From: Isoetes taiwanensis
Lineage: Eukaryota > Streptophyta > Lycopodiopsida > Isoetales > Isoetaceae
Direction of reading: 5' to 3'
Assembly (NCBI GenBank): GCA_021234155.1
Contig: JAJEKV010000045.1
Coordinates: 1,020,147 to 1,084,146, forward strand
DNA length: 64,000 bases
Within the stretch, counting starts at the first letter, position 1, and each line of letters begins with the position of its first letter. The translations under genes and the position numbers were made by a program. Under the pieces are notes generated by a model. It was not told the origin of the DNA, did no database searches, and worked only from the letters and a program-made list of their open reading frames with translations. Shown in pieces: positions 1 to 10,608 of this stretch.

Positions 1-580
1 TGAAATAACCACGTTATAAAATAATGGAAATGACAACATATATGAATTTGCATCCCTTGAATTTATAAATCTTATTAACTTTTGAATTCGATCTCGGAGA
101 AAAGCCCAACAACGCTGGGCACTTTTTCTGGTATATAATAATAGACAGAATGACCTACAAAGTCACGAGATCCAATGCACGATAGAGGACAATTCCTTTA
201 TGAGAATGGGTCAACTCTCCTTGATGGTGCTGTAGTTGAAAAAGGTGCCATGGTTGCAGCAACAACTCTCCTGACACAAAATACGTGCGCGCCCACTGGA
301 CAGGCATGTCTTTTCTCCTCCTTCTGCTACTTACTAACATAGGCTTTTTGTGGAAGCCTAACTTGGAATTATCTGCTGAATCTTTTTCTAGACCCATATC
401 TCTCATATCTCCCAAGACATTCATGTATACAAAAAGGAATCACTTAGACATAGCGCACCACTTAGCCATAAAGTAAATGATACTTGCTCCAAAGTTCCCT
501 TTTGGTGTTTATTCAGCTAATGGAGCTAATGGTTCCATTCATCGAACCCTACCTTCTTGTCATTTACGACCAAAACTTCT

Positions 581-795
581 AACAAGCAAATTACATTAAC
601 ATTTATTGATTCTCATATCAAACATTCCAAATGCCTACAATGCCAGATCACATATTACATCCTAGCTACCACGGTAGAGCCACCTCCTCCTAACAAGCAA
701 ATTAAGGTTAACATTTATTGATCAAACATTCAAAATGCCTACAATGCCAGATAAAATATTACATGCCAACTACCACGGTAGAGCCAGCTCCTCAT
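581..795. repeat. tandem duplication, about 110-bp unit
   Basis: Two diverged copies lie side by side (581-690 and 692-795). Both contain the shared stretches CATTTATTGAT, ATGCCTACAATGCCAGAT and CTACCACGGTAGAGCCA. On the minus strand each copy ends a reading frame in the same residues, EE(V/L)ALPW and a stop. The unit is therefore a duplicated 3' end of the decayed gene-like remnant immediately to the right. Confidence 0.85.
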
Positions 796-1505
796 CATCA
801 TCGTCATCTTCAAAGTCATGTTCAAACAAATCTAGATTAACACCATTTTTTACAAGACCATACGGGGAACCTATCCACCGGTGCATGCATGCCGGTCATA
901 TAGATCCCTTTCCTCTTGAGTCTTGTCTTTTGTACTTTGAATCTCGATCCTTTCACCAATTTAGTATGCCTCACGACAATGTTTCCATTCTTGATTTTAG
1001 TCTCATAGCTTTGAAAATGGCCTACCCGATATTAACATGGCAAATGCCGCAAAGAGTGTTACAAAATTAATCATTTGGCACGAGAAAAACATGAACCATA
1101 TAATTGTAAGCACAAAGAAATTACCAAATATAATACAATTTGGTCGGGTTTGTTGAGTTTGAATTCGCCTAAGAACTCCACCGGACTATACCTCCAATAC
1201 AAAGGGACAGGCCTAGGAAGCCTAAATGTTTGCAATGTATCCCATCGCCATACAAAAGCGATAAAGATCAACATGTTGGCCATCAATAAAAAAAATATGT
1301 ATGAGAAGTAGAGAGAAGTAACCTGCTCCATGAGAAATTTTACGACACATACGCCCATAAATAGCCTTCCTTATTTTGTGCCTTGGGCTGTTTGGAATCT
1401 TCTTTCGACTAGGATGAATTTCTTGACCTAATGTGATGCGAACAAACTTAGAAGAATATACTGGGTTTGCCATATTGGAAAAAGGCTGCAAGAAATAAGA
1501 AATCA
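770..1505 (-). pseudogene. decayed multi-exon gene remnant, family unknown
   Basis: I do not recognise this gene. On the minus strand three coding-like stretches follow one another: a basic segment (about 1500-1326) with SRKKIPNSPRHKIRK, a segment at about 1262-1130 ending before GTAATTTC (a possible splice donor), and a segment at about 1013-830 preceded by TCGGGTAG (a possible acceptor). The last stretch changes frame and ends in an acidic tail, DFEDDDDDEELALPW, with its stop at 770-772. The plus-strand poly-serine frame over the same bases is the antisense shadow of this tail. Frame changes between segments and the duplicated end at 581-690 argue for a dead copy. It could instead be a spliced gene whose introns I cannot place. 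Confidence 0.3.
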
Positions 1506-2540
1506 ACAAATAAGACTATTTGTGTCAACATATGTACACCGACATGTCAAAGCACCAAGAGAACCTCTTTATTCTTTATTCATTTGTGGATGTTGGTAAA
1601 TCTTTCCCCGTACTTAATTGTCTTTTGCCAAAAAGCCATCATATGAAGTTACACTTTCAGAAAACCATCGTTTTTCTAAAAACATTGTAGATTCTCTTAC
1701 ATATTACGTCATTCAAGGTGCAAGTTAATAGTCATGCATGTCAAACTCAAACGCGTAATGCAGACTAAAGCATAGCTATGAGATTCTCATGTAATTCAGC
1801 AGATCTTCCATAACATATTGGTCTTTTCTCGAACTTTACCCATTTTATGTTGATTATCCCCAAACAAAAAGCTCCCCTAATAATCTAGACTCTACTTTTT
1901 AAAGGATGAGTGCGAGACAATACCATGTTGCACGATGCATATATTGCTTCCATGAGTCACTTCTGCTTCTCGGCCTCCACCGGTTGCTTTCTCTCCACCA
2001 AATGCACCTCCGATTTTTGCGCGCCGGACATTGACAATGCCACAATCACTTCCACATGGCACGAAAGCAATAATTGCATGTAATCAAGGAATTTCTTTTC
2101 CAATCTCACGTTAATTTTTTCAAATAATTACCCAATCCATTTGAAAATGGTTTCATGATCTGCGTGAATGAATATAGAACTGCTAGGTTCTTGAGGAACG
2201 AGTTATTCAATTTGGATGGCTTCTTCTAGTGTCTCGCTACAATATCATCTAAGCCATTCGGTTTTGATGAATTTCCCCCGCAAAATAGCACATTTCATAT
2301 CTATGAGGACGACAAATGATAGAAACATCTTTAAGGGCCACCAGCTAGAGTAAGGAAATTAGACCATCTACAACAAAAGAAATTAGAAATTTGAAAAGAA
2401 AAGAGAAGTGCATGGGCTTGGTGCACTACCGCCCATAATTAGATACTAACTCGATTAAGCTTAAGACATAATCAGAGCATAGAGACAAAGATTTGGTTTA
2501 AAACATCCATCTCTCTTTGAGCTTAAACCTTTTTGTGAGA
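1506..2540. other. no feature recognised
   Basis: AT-rich sequence with stops in all frames. I see no repeat family, RNA gene or conserved motif here. It may contain introns or flank of the neighbouring decayed genes, but nothing in the sequence shows this. Confidence 0.4.
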
Positions 2541-2544
2541 TTAC

Positions 2545-3320
2545 CTTCTGAAATAAAAGGCAGTTGCACCCCGCATCCAACAATTTACATTTTGCATACA
2601 TATTAACCAATCTTTGCGGGCCACAAAGACATCCGTTTCTAGACCATCAGCAATTATGCGAGGCATGAATATTTTTACCCCTCATAAGAGCTTGTGCGGA
2701 CATGCATGTAATGCTAACATAAGTTACCTTATCTGGTCTCTCTCCATGCTCATACATTTTTCGAAATAATGCAAGGCTTCATCCCCACGTTCTTCTTGTG
2801 CACATCCCGTGATTATAGCAGTCCAAGTTACCACACTTGGCACAATGCCTTCTGCCGCATTTGTTTGAACAATTCCTGGGGCATGGTCAAGATGTTCTTG
2901 CCGCACATATCCGGATATTATTGAATTCCATGAAACCACATTTCTTCTCACACCCGACGTGTGCATTTGGTTGAAAAAAAACGCTTCGTTCATCCGCCTA
3001 GCATGAATATAAACCGCAATCATAATATTCCAAGAGACCACATTTCGTGGCGGAGATTGATAAACATCTTGAGAGCATCTTCCAAACATCCGGATCGTGA
3101 TACATGCCCAAAACTAAATTCGCCACATATCTATCATGTCCGAGACCACTTTTCATAACGTGGGCATGTGCCCTTTGCAAACTCGACGGGACCTTGATAC
3201 GGAAGACCACTTATAAAGATCATGAATACAATTCTCGGCCCGGACAATAATTTGGAACGCCCTTTGTACAAAGCGACATGTGCTTCCTCCAATCCGCAAG
3301 AACCGACTGATACCACCTTT
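2545..3320 (-). pseudogene. pentatricopeptide repeat (PPR) protein remnant, PLS type
   Basis: PPR proteins bind organellar RNA and act in its editing, splicing or stability. Reading on the minus strand, the remnant shows HAHVMKSGLGHDRYVANLVL (about 3165-3105), then NVVSWNIMIAVY and NVVSWNSIISGY, then VPSVVTWTAIITGCAQ (about 2840-2790). After a further frame change it shows LVNMYAKC (about 2620-2595). These are the helical repeats typical of plant PLS-class PPRs. At least two frameshifts separate the segments, and no intact start, E or DYW domain is visible. This is one piece of a longer gene, not a working copy. PPR retrocopies and decayed copies are common in plants with large PPR families. 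Confidence 0.85.
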
Positions 3321-4375
3321 TTACGCTCAATTGCTTATCATCCGACTCCATCATTTGCAATCCACGAGGTCTAAATATATCACCTACATAGGTCGTTGAC
3401 CATTGAGGTGTAATTGCAACCATCTCCGCCACATTCATTTTATTCTATAACCAGTGAGATGAGAGGAGGAAATTATTCAAAGTAGAATGGCTTTTGAGCA
3501 AGGTCATGAATCAGTATCTACACAATTTAGTAATGATTTTCTGAAAGAGTAGCTTGCTATTTAGATATGCCCATTTGTTTATGGAATTCAAGATAACATT
3601 GACTACAATGCAAACCAATCCTTTCAATATGCATACAACATGTTACAAAAAGGACACATTGCACGAGAAGAGTGGTAGAGTTCTTCACAGAAGAGGCGAC
3701 ATCATTAGATTTACGCATGTGCGCATTGTGGAGATTGGACGTCAATTTCTACTCTATTTCCCCCCTGCAGCACCTAACAAACCCCATTATCGATTATCCT
3801 CTTCACAACTTCGATGTACTTTATCGATTGAACGAAACCAAATTGTTTCCGTTCGTGGCAAAAAGCGGGTAGATGGGTAATACATCATCCAGCCCCTACG
3901 GTCTTTGGAAGTCCAAAAATGATCCGCTTTGACTCCAAGGGGCGGCACAGATTGTAGAATCCGGTTGGCCGGTTTCGAAATAGTTGCCCAAGAGCAGCCA
4001 CGACCTGGCATTTACACTCTACAGTAAGTTTTTAGCAGTCATTGGCATATTCCTGGCATATATTAGCATATACTCGGAATATGCCATAGACCTCACATAA
4101 ACAAGGGCTTGCCCCCCAGGGGCAACCCAAAAAACAAGATAATAAACAAAACTGACAAGTTACCTTGATGCAAGAAATCTTGCCATTATTCCATCACTTC
4201 GATCAATCTCAATCAATTTAATTAGAGAAATCCCTTGAATTTGAATAGAAATATCCTCTCATGTCCACTCCCTCCATGCATCAAAATTTTCCCTAGCCCA
4301 CATAGTCACCCTAAGCGACTTATCCTTACCTTCTCCATCAATTTCCTTCATCATTTTCTTCCTAGAACTACATCT
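3321..4375. other. no gene recognised
   Basis: Overlapping short frames occur on both strands around 3550-4010, but none shows a domain or codon pattern I can name. The stretch 4020-4370 has no sustained frame. Confidence 0.4.
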
Positions 4376-4563
4376 CTAGCAGTTGTCTCCATGAAATCGA
4401 CATGAAACCAATACTCCTTTGCAACATTCTGCAAGATGGTGAACATCTTCCAAATTTACACCCACAAAGATAGGATCAACTTTAGTCCCTTTTTCTTTCC
4501 CACATTGTTCTTCCGCAAGTAAAGGCCTGCTAGACTGAATGTAGTCAGGTCTAAATGCACGCA
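4376..4563 (-). pseudogene. orphan exon-like segment
   Basis: On the minus strand a frame reads FRPDYIQ, LLAEEQCGKEKGTKVDP and VNLEDVHHLAECCKG before a stop. The composition looks protein-like. The frame upstream turns into a hydrophobic AT-rich run that looks like intron or UTR. I do not recognise the family and see no neighbouring exon. Confidence 0.25.
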
Positions 4564-4823
4564 AAGCAATACAAAAGATAAGAACGAAACATAGTATGCT
4601 TTTCACCATCATTGCGTATACAACTATAAAACCAAAGAAAAAATTATCGAATAAAGATAAAGGATAGAAATAAAAAATCACCATAAGAAAGTAAAAACTT
4701 GAAGCTGCAACTAAGAAAAATCGCACAAACAATAGTGTAAATAAACAAACTGCACAATAATCTTACGTGAAGGAAATAGTTATACACATGTAAGAAAGTA
4801 AACCAATGCTATCAGTATCATGA

Positions 4824-4897
4824 AATCATCAAATCTCTGCCATTATATCTAGATTTCGTCATCACAGCTGCAGTTCATAGAACTTAATGTATTTGAA
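4824..4897. repeat. 74-bp segment duplicated at 6058-6135
   Basis: The block around TCTAGATTTCGTCATCA, GCTGCAGTTCATAGAAC and TTAATGTATTTGA recurs about 1.2 kb downstream with few differences. In this copy it runs straight into a (AATAG)n tract, the tail of a minus-strand LINE fragment. Confidence 0.85.
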
Positions 4898-5075
4898 AAA
4901 AATAGAATAGAATAGAATAGAATAGAATAGATTTTTAGCGTCCACGGAGACCGACTGGCCTATGGGACCCAAACAAAAAAGAGAGCAGCAAACGTATTAC
5001 TGACATGATTAAAAAACCCCCGCCCTGAAGGGTTTTCGAGGGAAAAACCTTAGCAGTAATAAGTCTGCTGGCATG
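4897..5075 (-). mobile_element. 5'-truncated copy of the TATTC-tailed LINE
   Basis: Read on the minus strand, this is the 3' UTR of the LINE family best seen at 33340-34372. It has the structured block with TTTTTCCCTCGAAAACCC, then a GGGTCCCAT block, then CTCCGTGGACG, ending in (TATTC)n at 4897-4932. No coding sequence of the element is recognisable, so the copy is heavily 5'-truncated, as expected from target-primed reverse transcription. Confidence 0.8.
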
Positions 5076-5890
5076 CTGTACAATTGTGTAGGACAGTTCA
5101 ATGCCGTCCTGAAAGATACAACTGAGTCCGTGCATCCATAAAGACCAATTTGGCACTAGAATAGAAGAATCTAGAATGTGTTCTGGGTTCATTATAATAT
5201 GCAAAGAAGCAATGTTTTAATTGCAGCATCTCTATATTGTTTGTTTTCAGCATGCTTTAAAATGTATGAATTTTTTTACATCATTATGGACATGTAATAA
5301 TAAGGCCATGCCATTACTTCAAGCATGTCTTTGTAAGAAGAGACACAATTACGATGTACGAATCCACCAGATAGAGATGCCCAATTCCGAATGGATAAGA
5401 TGCCCCTCGCCCCCATTTCTATCAACTTTTTTAAAACCAATGAGGTCATATGTCTTGAGACATCAGTGTATGCTGTGCATATAGTATTAAAATGGTTGCA
5501 TATGATACAGAAAGGTGCTACTGTTCATTCCATATAGACTAATTATAGACACGCTTTTCAATATCTCTCCCATGGTATGAACATTCTCTTGAATACTGCA
5601 TATGTCCTCAATATACATTCAATGTTTCCATAAGTCTGTAAGAATATATAAACATCATGAAAAGAGCTAAGAGATTGTCAATAGAGGGCAGAAGGATCTT
5701 ATATGTCTACTAGCAAGTGCAACCATGATATGGCTAATTATAATGTCAGATACAGTACTATCAAATATGCAATGGGAAAATGCACCAATTGGAATATGCT
5801 TTACAACGTCTCCTTGCCTTTTTGTAACCTTTATTACTGCCATGAATCCTAATGCTAATTCTCTATTTACAATTAGTAGAGGGGCAAAGT
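5076..5890. other. no gene recognised
   Basis: Low-coding-potential sequence between two repeats. I see no domain, RNA gene or named repeat here. Confidence 0.4.
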
Positions 5891-5897
5891 CATGCAT

Positions 5898-6032
5898 ATT
5901 TGGTCTTTGGAATTTAGCACATGGCATGGCATGTTTGTCCAAAGCTTGTCCACTGTATCATATATCCATATCTGGTCTTTGGAATTTAATGCATGGCACG
6001 TCTGTCCAAAGCTTGTCAACTATGGCATGTAT
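5898..6032. repeat. tandem duplication, about 71-bp unit
   Basis: GGTCTTTGGAATTTA, then CATGGCA, then GTCCAAAGCTTGTC appears twice in succession, the second copy starting near 5973. The copies differ by several substitutions. Confidence 0.8.
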
Positions 6033-6057
6033 GCCCATGTCTACATGATCTTGATCA

Positions 6058-6135
6058 GTCATCAAATCTCTACTATTATATCTAGATTTCGTCATCATAG
6101 CTGCAGTTCATAGAACTTAATGTATTTGAGAAAAA
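6058..6135. repeat. second copy of the 4824-4897 segment
   Basis: Same orientation as the first copy. The similarity stops at the point where the first copy enters the LINE tail, so the LINE inserted at or near that junction in one copy only. Confidence 0.85.
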
Positions 6136-6307
6136 TGCAAACAATATTGTGATTGCAATTGGTACAACACAAATGATTTTATTCCATTAGTTTGATATTA
6201 TTCCAAACCTCGACCATTTCATACTTCAGAACTAGTGATGCCTAGAACTATTCAGTTGTTTACCTCTATGGCAAGCTAAATGAAATGAACAAAATGCTAT
6301 GAGATAT

Positions 6308-6350
6308 TAAAGAATAGAATAGAATAGAATAGATTTTTAGCGTCCACAAG
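6308..6350 (-). mobile_element. extreme 5' truncation of the TATTC-tailed LINE
   Basis: Only the pentanucleotide tail, (AATAG)n on the plus strand, and the adjoining terminal bases up to GCGTCCAC remain. This is the shortest member of the family in the window, about 40 bp. Confidence 0.75.
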
Positions 6351-6933
6351 GAAAGCTAAACCAATTTTGCATGTCTTGCTGCTATAACAATTTTGCATGA
6401 TATCGAGTTGATCGGGCATTTCTCTAGGTGTTATTAACCCCTGCTTGGAATTGTGCAGAACTCTCTAAACTTACATGAATTTGTCAATTCGATATGAGAT
6501 ACCATTTGATTGAATCTGGAGTAGATCAAGCGTACCCCAATTCTTAGGTTATCTACGTGTTCTGCCACCTTAGCCAAAATTGATAATGAAGTTGATGCCC
6601 TTCTGGTGTCGTTACATACATAGGAAAGGTCATTTACTTGACCTTCTTGTTGTGGAAACAGGGCAATGGGGGGCAGGATGGAGCCCCATCAACACATGAG
6701 GAAGGTCCAGTAAATGATGTTCTCTATAACATGGAAGCCTGTTAGCCGTCCATTTTGTGCCACGTGTCGCAAATCCACAGTTGAAGCAAAAAAGGTGAAA
6801 AAAAAATTAGAATGCTAGTACTTGAACTTTCTAGAAAAGAAATAGTGCCACCTGGCAGTGTATGATTGGACTGTAGGGTAGAATAATGCGATTAACTAGT
6901 TTTTACGTTGTTCAGAAGATCGGAAAGAAAAGA

Positions 6934-7346
6934 TGTTATGCACGAGCAACTCTATTGATAACCAACGCACCAAAAGTGCGGATCCTTCGTGGAAATTGTT
7001 ATCAATGGGCCCCAAGTTGTTCAGAAGATGTTATGCACGAGCAACTCTATTGATAACCAACGCACCAAAAAGGCGAATCCTTCGTGGAAATTGTTATCAA
7101 TGGGCCCCAACCTTTCCAGGCTTTATCCCATATCAATTTCTCCTCTTCCTCGAGATGCTTGTCCTCAAGCATGTGGAACACACCAATGTTGCCATAAGGA
7201 ATTGAACCTTAGCTCTGATACCAAATGTTACGCACTAGCAACTCTAGTGATAACCAACGCACCAAAAGGGCGGATCCTTCAAGAAAATCGTTATCCAATG
7301 GGCCCCAACCTTTCCAGGCTTTATCCCATACCCATAGACCATATCA
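6934..7346 (-). mobile_element. complete TRIM retrotransposon with a tandem extra LTR
   Basis: TRIMs are miniature LTR retrotransposons without coding capacity. On the minus strand the order is: 5' LTR (7346-7226, starting TGATATGG and ending GTAACA), a primer-binding site TGGTATCAGAGC (7223-7212) complementary to the 3' end of initiator methionine tRNA, about 70 bp of interior, a purine-rich tract (7151-7136), and a second LTR (7135-7029). A truncated third LTR copy follows (about 7014-6934), separated by a short flank-like stretch. Identical 5-bp direct repeats AAAGA (6929-6933 and 7347-7351) flank the whole unit. It therefore inserted as a unit or was extended by later LTR recombination. 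Confidence 0.85.
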
Positions 7347-7351
7347 AAAGA

Positions 7352-8210
7352 TGCGTATAATATCAAAGAAACATAAAAAAGATTCTCCAGCTCTTCGAGG
7401 AGATGCCTAAACCAGATGTAATATCCTGGACTAGTAAAATAAAAGTAGCATTGTTCAAAGCTCTAACATAGTTGTATAGAATGCAATCTTTTGCCACTTA
7501 ACTGCCCAATTTCACGATTGGAGATTCTTTGGTTAAAATGTTCACCATAGATCCATAATGCACGTGGATCATACTGACCAATACGAAAAAATAATATGAA
7601 ATTGTCACAAGGAGTTTTTGCCATGAAAAAGTTGACACGTGACGTTTTGATTGTGTAGACCCACATTTGGAGGGTTTTTTCAACATGGTGGTGACATGGC
7701 AAAGTTTCATCTTGCGTGCGTGGTCTTATTTTGTTGCATGTTTTGGCTATGGTGGAGTTTCAACACGAGGAGATGCATTTCTGAGGTGTTTCCAACGACG
7801 CTTGTCGCACAGGTCACTTCTTATTAGCGGCATACATGCAACTTTTATTTGATCCTCTCTTTGTGCAATTTGGAGGTATGTTTCAAGGATTATCTATAAA
7901 ATTCCTTGGCGCCTTGTTTTGCTGTGTTTTTCTTGGAGTAGTTGATTCTAGCTTGAAGAATAAGATCTTCAAGATCTTAGAGTTTTTTAGTGGATGCTCA
8001 AACAAGTTTTGTTGGGAGCTTGTCATATGTGGATCAACCCATTTTATGGCGATATGGACCTATACCCACAATACCCCTGCTTTCATTTGGATTGTAACAA
8101 CAATCTGTGCAAACCATCGATTAATCTCAGTTCCTCTTTCATTCCTTGGTTGGCAATTTTGATACGTGCAATATCTCATTTCTTTACGCGGCTTCTAATG
8201 CCATAGAAGA
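7352..8210. other. interior of the inverted-repeat element, no gene recognised
   Basis: Frames at 7836-8162 and 7463-7702 are moderately long but overlap on both strands and show no domain. I treat them as chance open frames. Confidence 0.35.
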
Positions 8211-8244
8211 TAAAAAATAGGGGAAAACTACAGAATACTCTTGA

Positions 8245-8514
8245 CTACAGAATAGGGGAAGATACCATCTGTGCATGACTTGGCATTATATATACTTGAG
8301 GTTCTAGATAAATGTCTGCAATTACTGAGCCCTCAGTAGTCATTATCTAAGCTTGTCTAGTATCATTATTACTGCAAAGGTTTTTCCCTTGAAAACCTTT
8401 CGAGGCAGGGGTTTTTTAATCCTAGTAGTAATGATTGTACTAGCCCATTGTATGGGTCCCATGACCTATTGGTCTCCGTGGACGTTAAAAAAACTATTCT
8501 ATTCTGTTCTATTC
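8245..8514 (+). mobile_element. 5'-truncated LINE copy with end of ORF and (TATTC)n tail
   Basis: This copy keeps the last 24 codons of the LINE reading frame (from 8265, PSVHDLALYILEVLDK, stop at 8337-8339). Then follows a 175-nt 3' UTR ending in (TATTC)n. The UTR can fold: CTAGTATCATTATTACT (8357-8373) pairs with AGTAGTAATGATTGTACTAG (8424-8443), and a smaller AAAACC/GGTTTT helix sits inside. The insertion lies in the left TIR of the Mutator-like element. Confidence 0.85.
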
Positions 8515-8699
8515 TTATGTTTTGACATATTTTCCCACATACCCCTAACTTTTCAAAAATTTATGGAATTCCCCTGGTCAACGTATTTGGCCTTGTATAA
8601 TTTCGTATATCACATGATGCCCTCGTATTTTTGCGTATTTCACTGAATGCCCTTGTGCAAGCGATTCATTTCCGCTCCCGCCTTTTTCTACAAAAGCTT

Positions 8700-8915
8700 T
8701 TTTCGGTACTACAGACCAGCAAATTTTCGGTGGTTGCTTTTTCGGTGATGCTATACAGACCAACAAATTTTCGGTGGTACAGAGTTCGATTGGAGGGTGC
8801 ACCAGCCGTAGTGATTCTGATTTCGGGCTTATCAGCCGATTCTGATTTCGCACCAGCAACAGGACACTTATTTCGCATCAGCCAATTCCTGATTTCGCAC
8901 TGATTTTGCCGATTA
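8700..8915. repeat. short direct repeats inside the Mutator-like element
   Basis: ACAGACCARCAAATTTTCGGTGG occurs twice about 40 bp apart (near 8712 and 8755). The motif CTGATTTCG recurs several times between 8818 and 8902. These lie between the TIRs and could be subterminal or filler repeats. Confidence 0.6.
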
Positions 8916-9409
8916 TTGTTGTTGCCATGCAATTGTAGCAAAGCCACTGGAACGATTCCTGCTAACCCAGCTAGCCCATCATCGATTCTTAAGCTCCGGC
9001 CACAGTAAGGATCAGAAATTTGCCACAGATCAAGAATTTGCCACAGATCTTTGCCACGATTTCCTGGTCATTCAAAAACAAACGTTTGGGCTCAAGGGCA
9101 TTCCAAACGTTTTTGCAAAAGTAAAGGGTGTTTTGTGAATTTTGAAACTTTTGAAATTTGAAATAAACACACGTTATAGGTATTAAGGGTATTTTGTGAA
9201 TTTGAAGGAAACTTAAGGGCATTTGCGGAATTATGAAAAAATTTAAGGGTTTTTCAACAATTATCAAAACTACAAAATACATTGTACGTTGACCAGGGGC
9301 ATTCTATAAATTTTTGAAAAGTTAGGGGTACTTTGGAAAATATGTCAAAACATAAGGGTATTCTGTAGTTTTTCCCTAAAAAATATCCAACGTAGTGGAA
9401 TCTCACCCT

Positions 9410-9838
9410 AACATTTTGATTTTGTTCACATTTTATGCTTCAACTGTGGAGTTTGGGACACGTGGCACAGAACGGACGACTAACAGGCTTCCACGTTATA
9501 GAGAACGTCGTTTACTTGACCTTCTTGCCATGTCAATAGGGCTTCGTGCTGCGCGCATCGCCATTCTGATATTTGTTCACATTTTATGCTTTAACCATGG
9601 GATTTGCGACAGGTGGTGCAGAATGGACGAGTAACAGGCTTCCACGTCGCAGAGAATGTCATTTACTTGACTTTCCTGCCATGTCAACGGGGCTTCGTGC
9701 TGCCACTCGTTGCCATTCTGATTTTTGTTCACATTTTATGTTTCAACTGTGGGATTTGTGACATGTGGTGCAGAATGGACGATATCAGGCTTGCCATTTA
9801 CTTGACCTTCCTGCCATGTCAACAGGGGATTAGGAAGG
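9410..9838. repeat. 154-bp tandem repeat, about 2.8 copies
   Basis: Each unit opens with TTTGTTCACATTTTATG and runs through RGGTGGYRCAGAAYGGACGA, GGCTTCCACG and TTTACTTGACCTT to CCATGTCAA. The third copy is shortened. A single copy occurs inverted in the left arm of the long inverted repeat (6625-6785), so the amplification happened in the right arm only. Confidence 0.9.
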
Positions 9839-10161
9839 TATATAAGTAGTATATAAGTAGACCTTGTATTGTATTGTATAGGTAGCTAGACCAGGAGGGC
9901 ATCAGCTTCATTGTCAATTTCGGCTGTGGTGGTAGAACACGTGGATGGCCTAAGAATTGTGGTACGTTTGATGTGCTCCCAGATCAGATCAAATGGTATC
10001 TCGTATCGAATTGGCGAATTCACGTAATTCTGGAAAGATCTTGCACAGTGCCAAGCAGGGGTTAACCATACCTAGCCCAGTGCTCGAGCAACACGAGTTG
10101 TCGTAGCAGGAAGGCATGAGATGTCCTTCGTGAAAGCAAGAATCCACAAAGCTTTTCAATA

Positions 10162-10608
10162 ATGGTGGTGGATACTCAATGGCCGATCCGTCAACACTGG
10201 AGCATCAAGGATGGGAGCTGCCTCCGGTTCCTGGTGGGATCGTCAGGAAGATCCAGGCTACTCGGCTTTGGAAGCTTCCAAACAAGCATTCGCATGAAAA
10301 AAGTAGGCCCCTTTTCCTTTGAACCAGTCGCCCCTCTTCTGTCAATCAGTAGTAGTCGGTCTTTTTATTCGCTTATATGCTATGATGCCATATCCACCTC
10401 AACTGGCCGCACTGCTGAAGAGCGAGTTTCGATCTTGTCTGAAGCCCTTCCTTTCATTCAGAATAGTGATTTTCCAATGTCCATACAATGTAACAATGCA
10501 GATTGGTTGATGGAGCTTCTGTTGCAGAATCACAAACAAGGACTTAAATTGCAGAATTACAATCATCACCATATTACGAAATTTTGGTATGCATATGAAT
10601 TTCTATAA
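10162..10608 (+). pseudogene. N-acetylglutamate kinase (NAGK) N-terminal fragment
   Basis: NAGK phosphorylates N-acetylglutamate in plastids, the second step of arginine synthesis. Within this 148-codon frame, residues 86-100 (10417-10461) read EERVSILSEALPFIQ, the motif at the start of the mature plant enzyme just before its FRGKTIVVKYGG region. The preceding 35 residues are rich in serine, threonine and alanine, like a transit peptide. After position 10461 the kinase similarity stops: no glycine-rich ATP-binding region follows in any frame. A second open frame begins at 10179 with MADPSTLEHQGWELPPVPGG, which I do not recognise. The fragment looks like a captured or truncated gene piece just outside the inverted repeat. 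Confidence 0.5.

Larger units (their letters stand above)
8220..9376. mobile_element. non-autonomous Mutator-like element with 9-bp target duplication
   Basis: Perfect 9-bp direct repeats TAAAAAATA (8211-8219 and 9377-9385) flank terminal inverted repeats of about 100 bp. The left end reads GGGGAAAACTACAGAATAC and the reverse complement of the right end reads GGGAAAAACTACAGAATAC. The inverted homology continues through GTTTTGACATATTTTCC and the stretch around CCCTGGTCAACG. A 9-bp duplication with long TIRs is the Mutator-superfamily hallmark. The interior has no transposase frame. The left TIR is split by a LINE fragment at about 8245-8514, which dates that LINE insertion after this element. 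Confidence 0.85.
6410..10105. mobile_element. foldback-like element bounded by long inverted repeats
   Basis: The left arm (about 6410-6785) is the reverse complement of sequence inside the right arm (about 9420-10105). Matching landmarks include CCAAGCAGGGGTTAA, AAATGGTATCTCRTATCGAATTG, AGAACACGT and GCTTCAACTGTGGA. The right arm is longer because a 154-bp portion is repeated nearly three times (9410-9838). The interior carries a TRIM (6934-7346) and a Mutator-like element (8220-9376), both younger insertions. I see no transposase. I could not fix the exact ends or a target duplication, so this may be a non-autonomous DNA transposon or an inverted duplication. Confidence 0.7.

Noticed and set aside
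735-1070. Plus-strand open frame with a serine run
   Set aside because: It is the antisense of an acidic (GAT/GAA-rich) minus-strand tail. The tail is duplicated at 581-690 in the minus reading, which fits the minus strand as coding.
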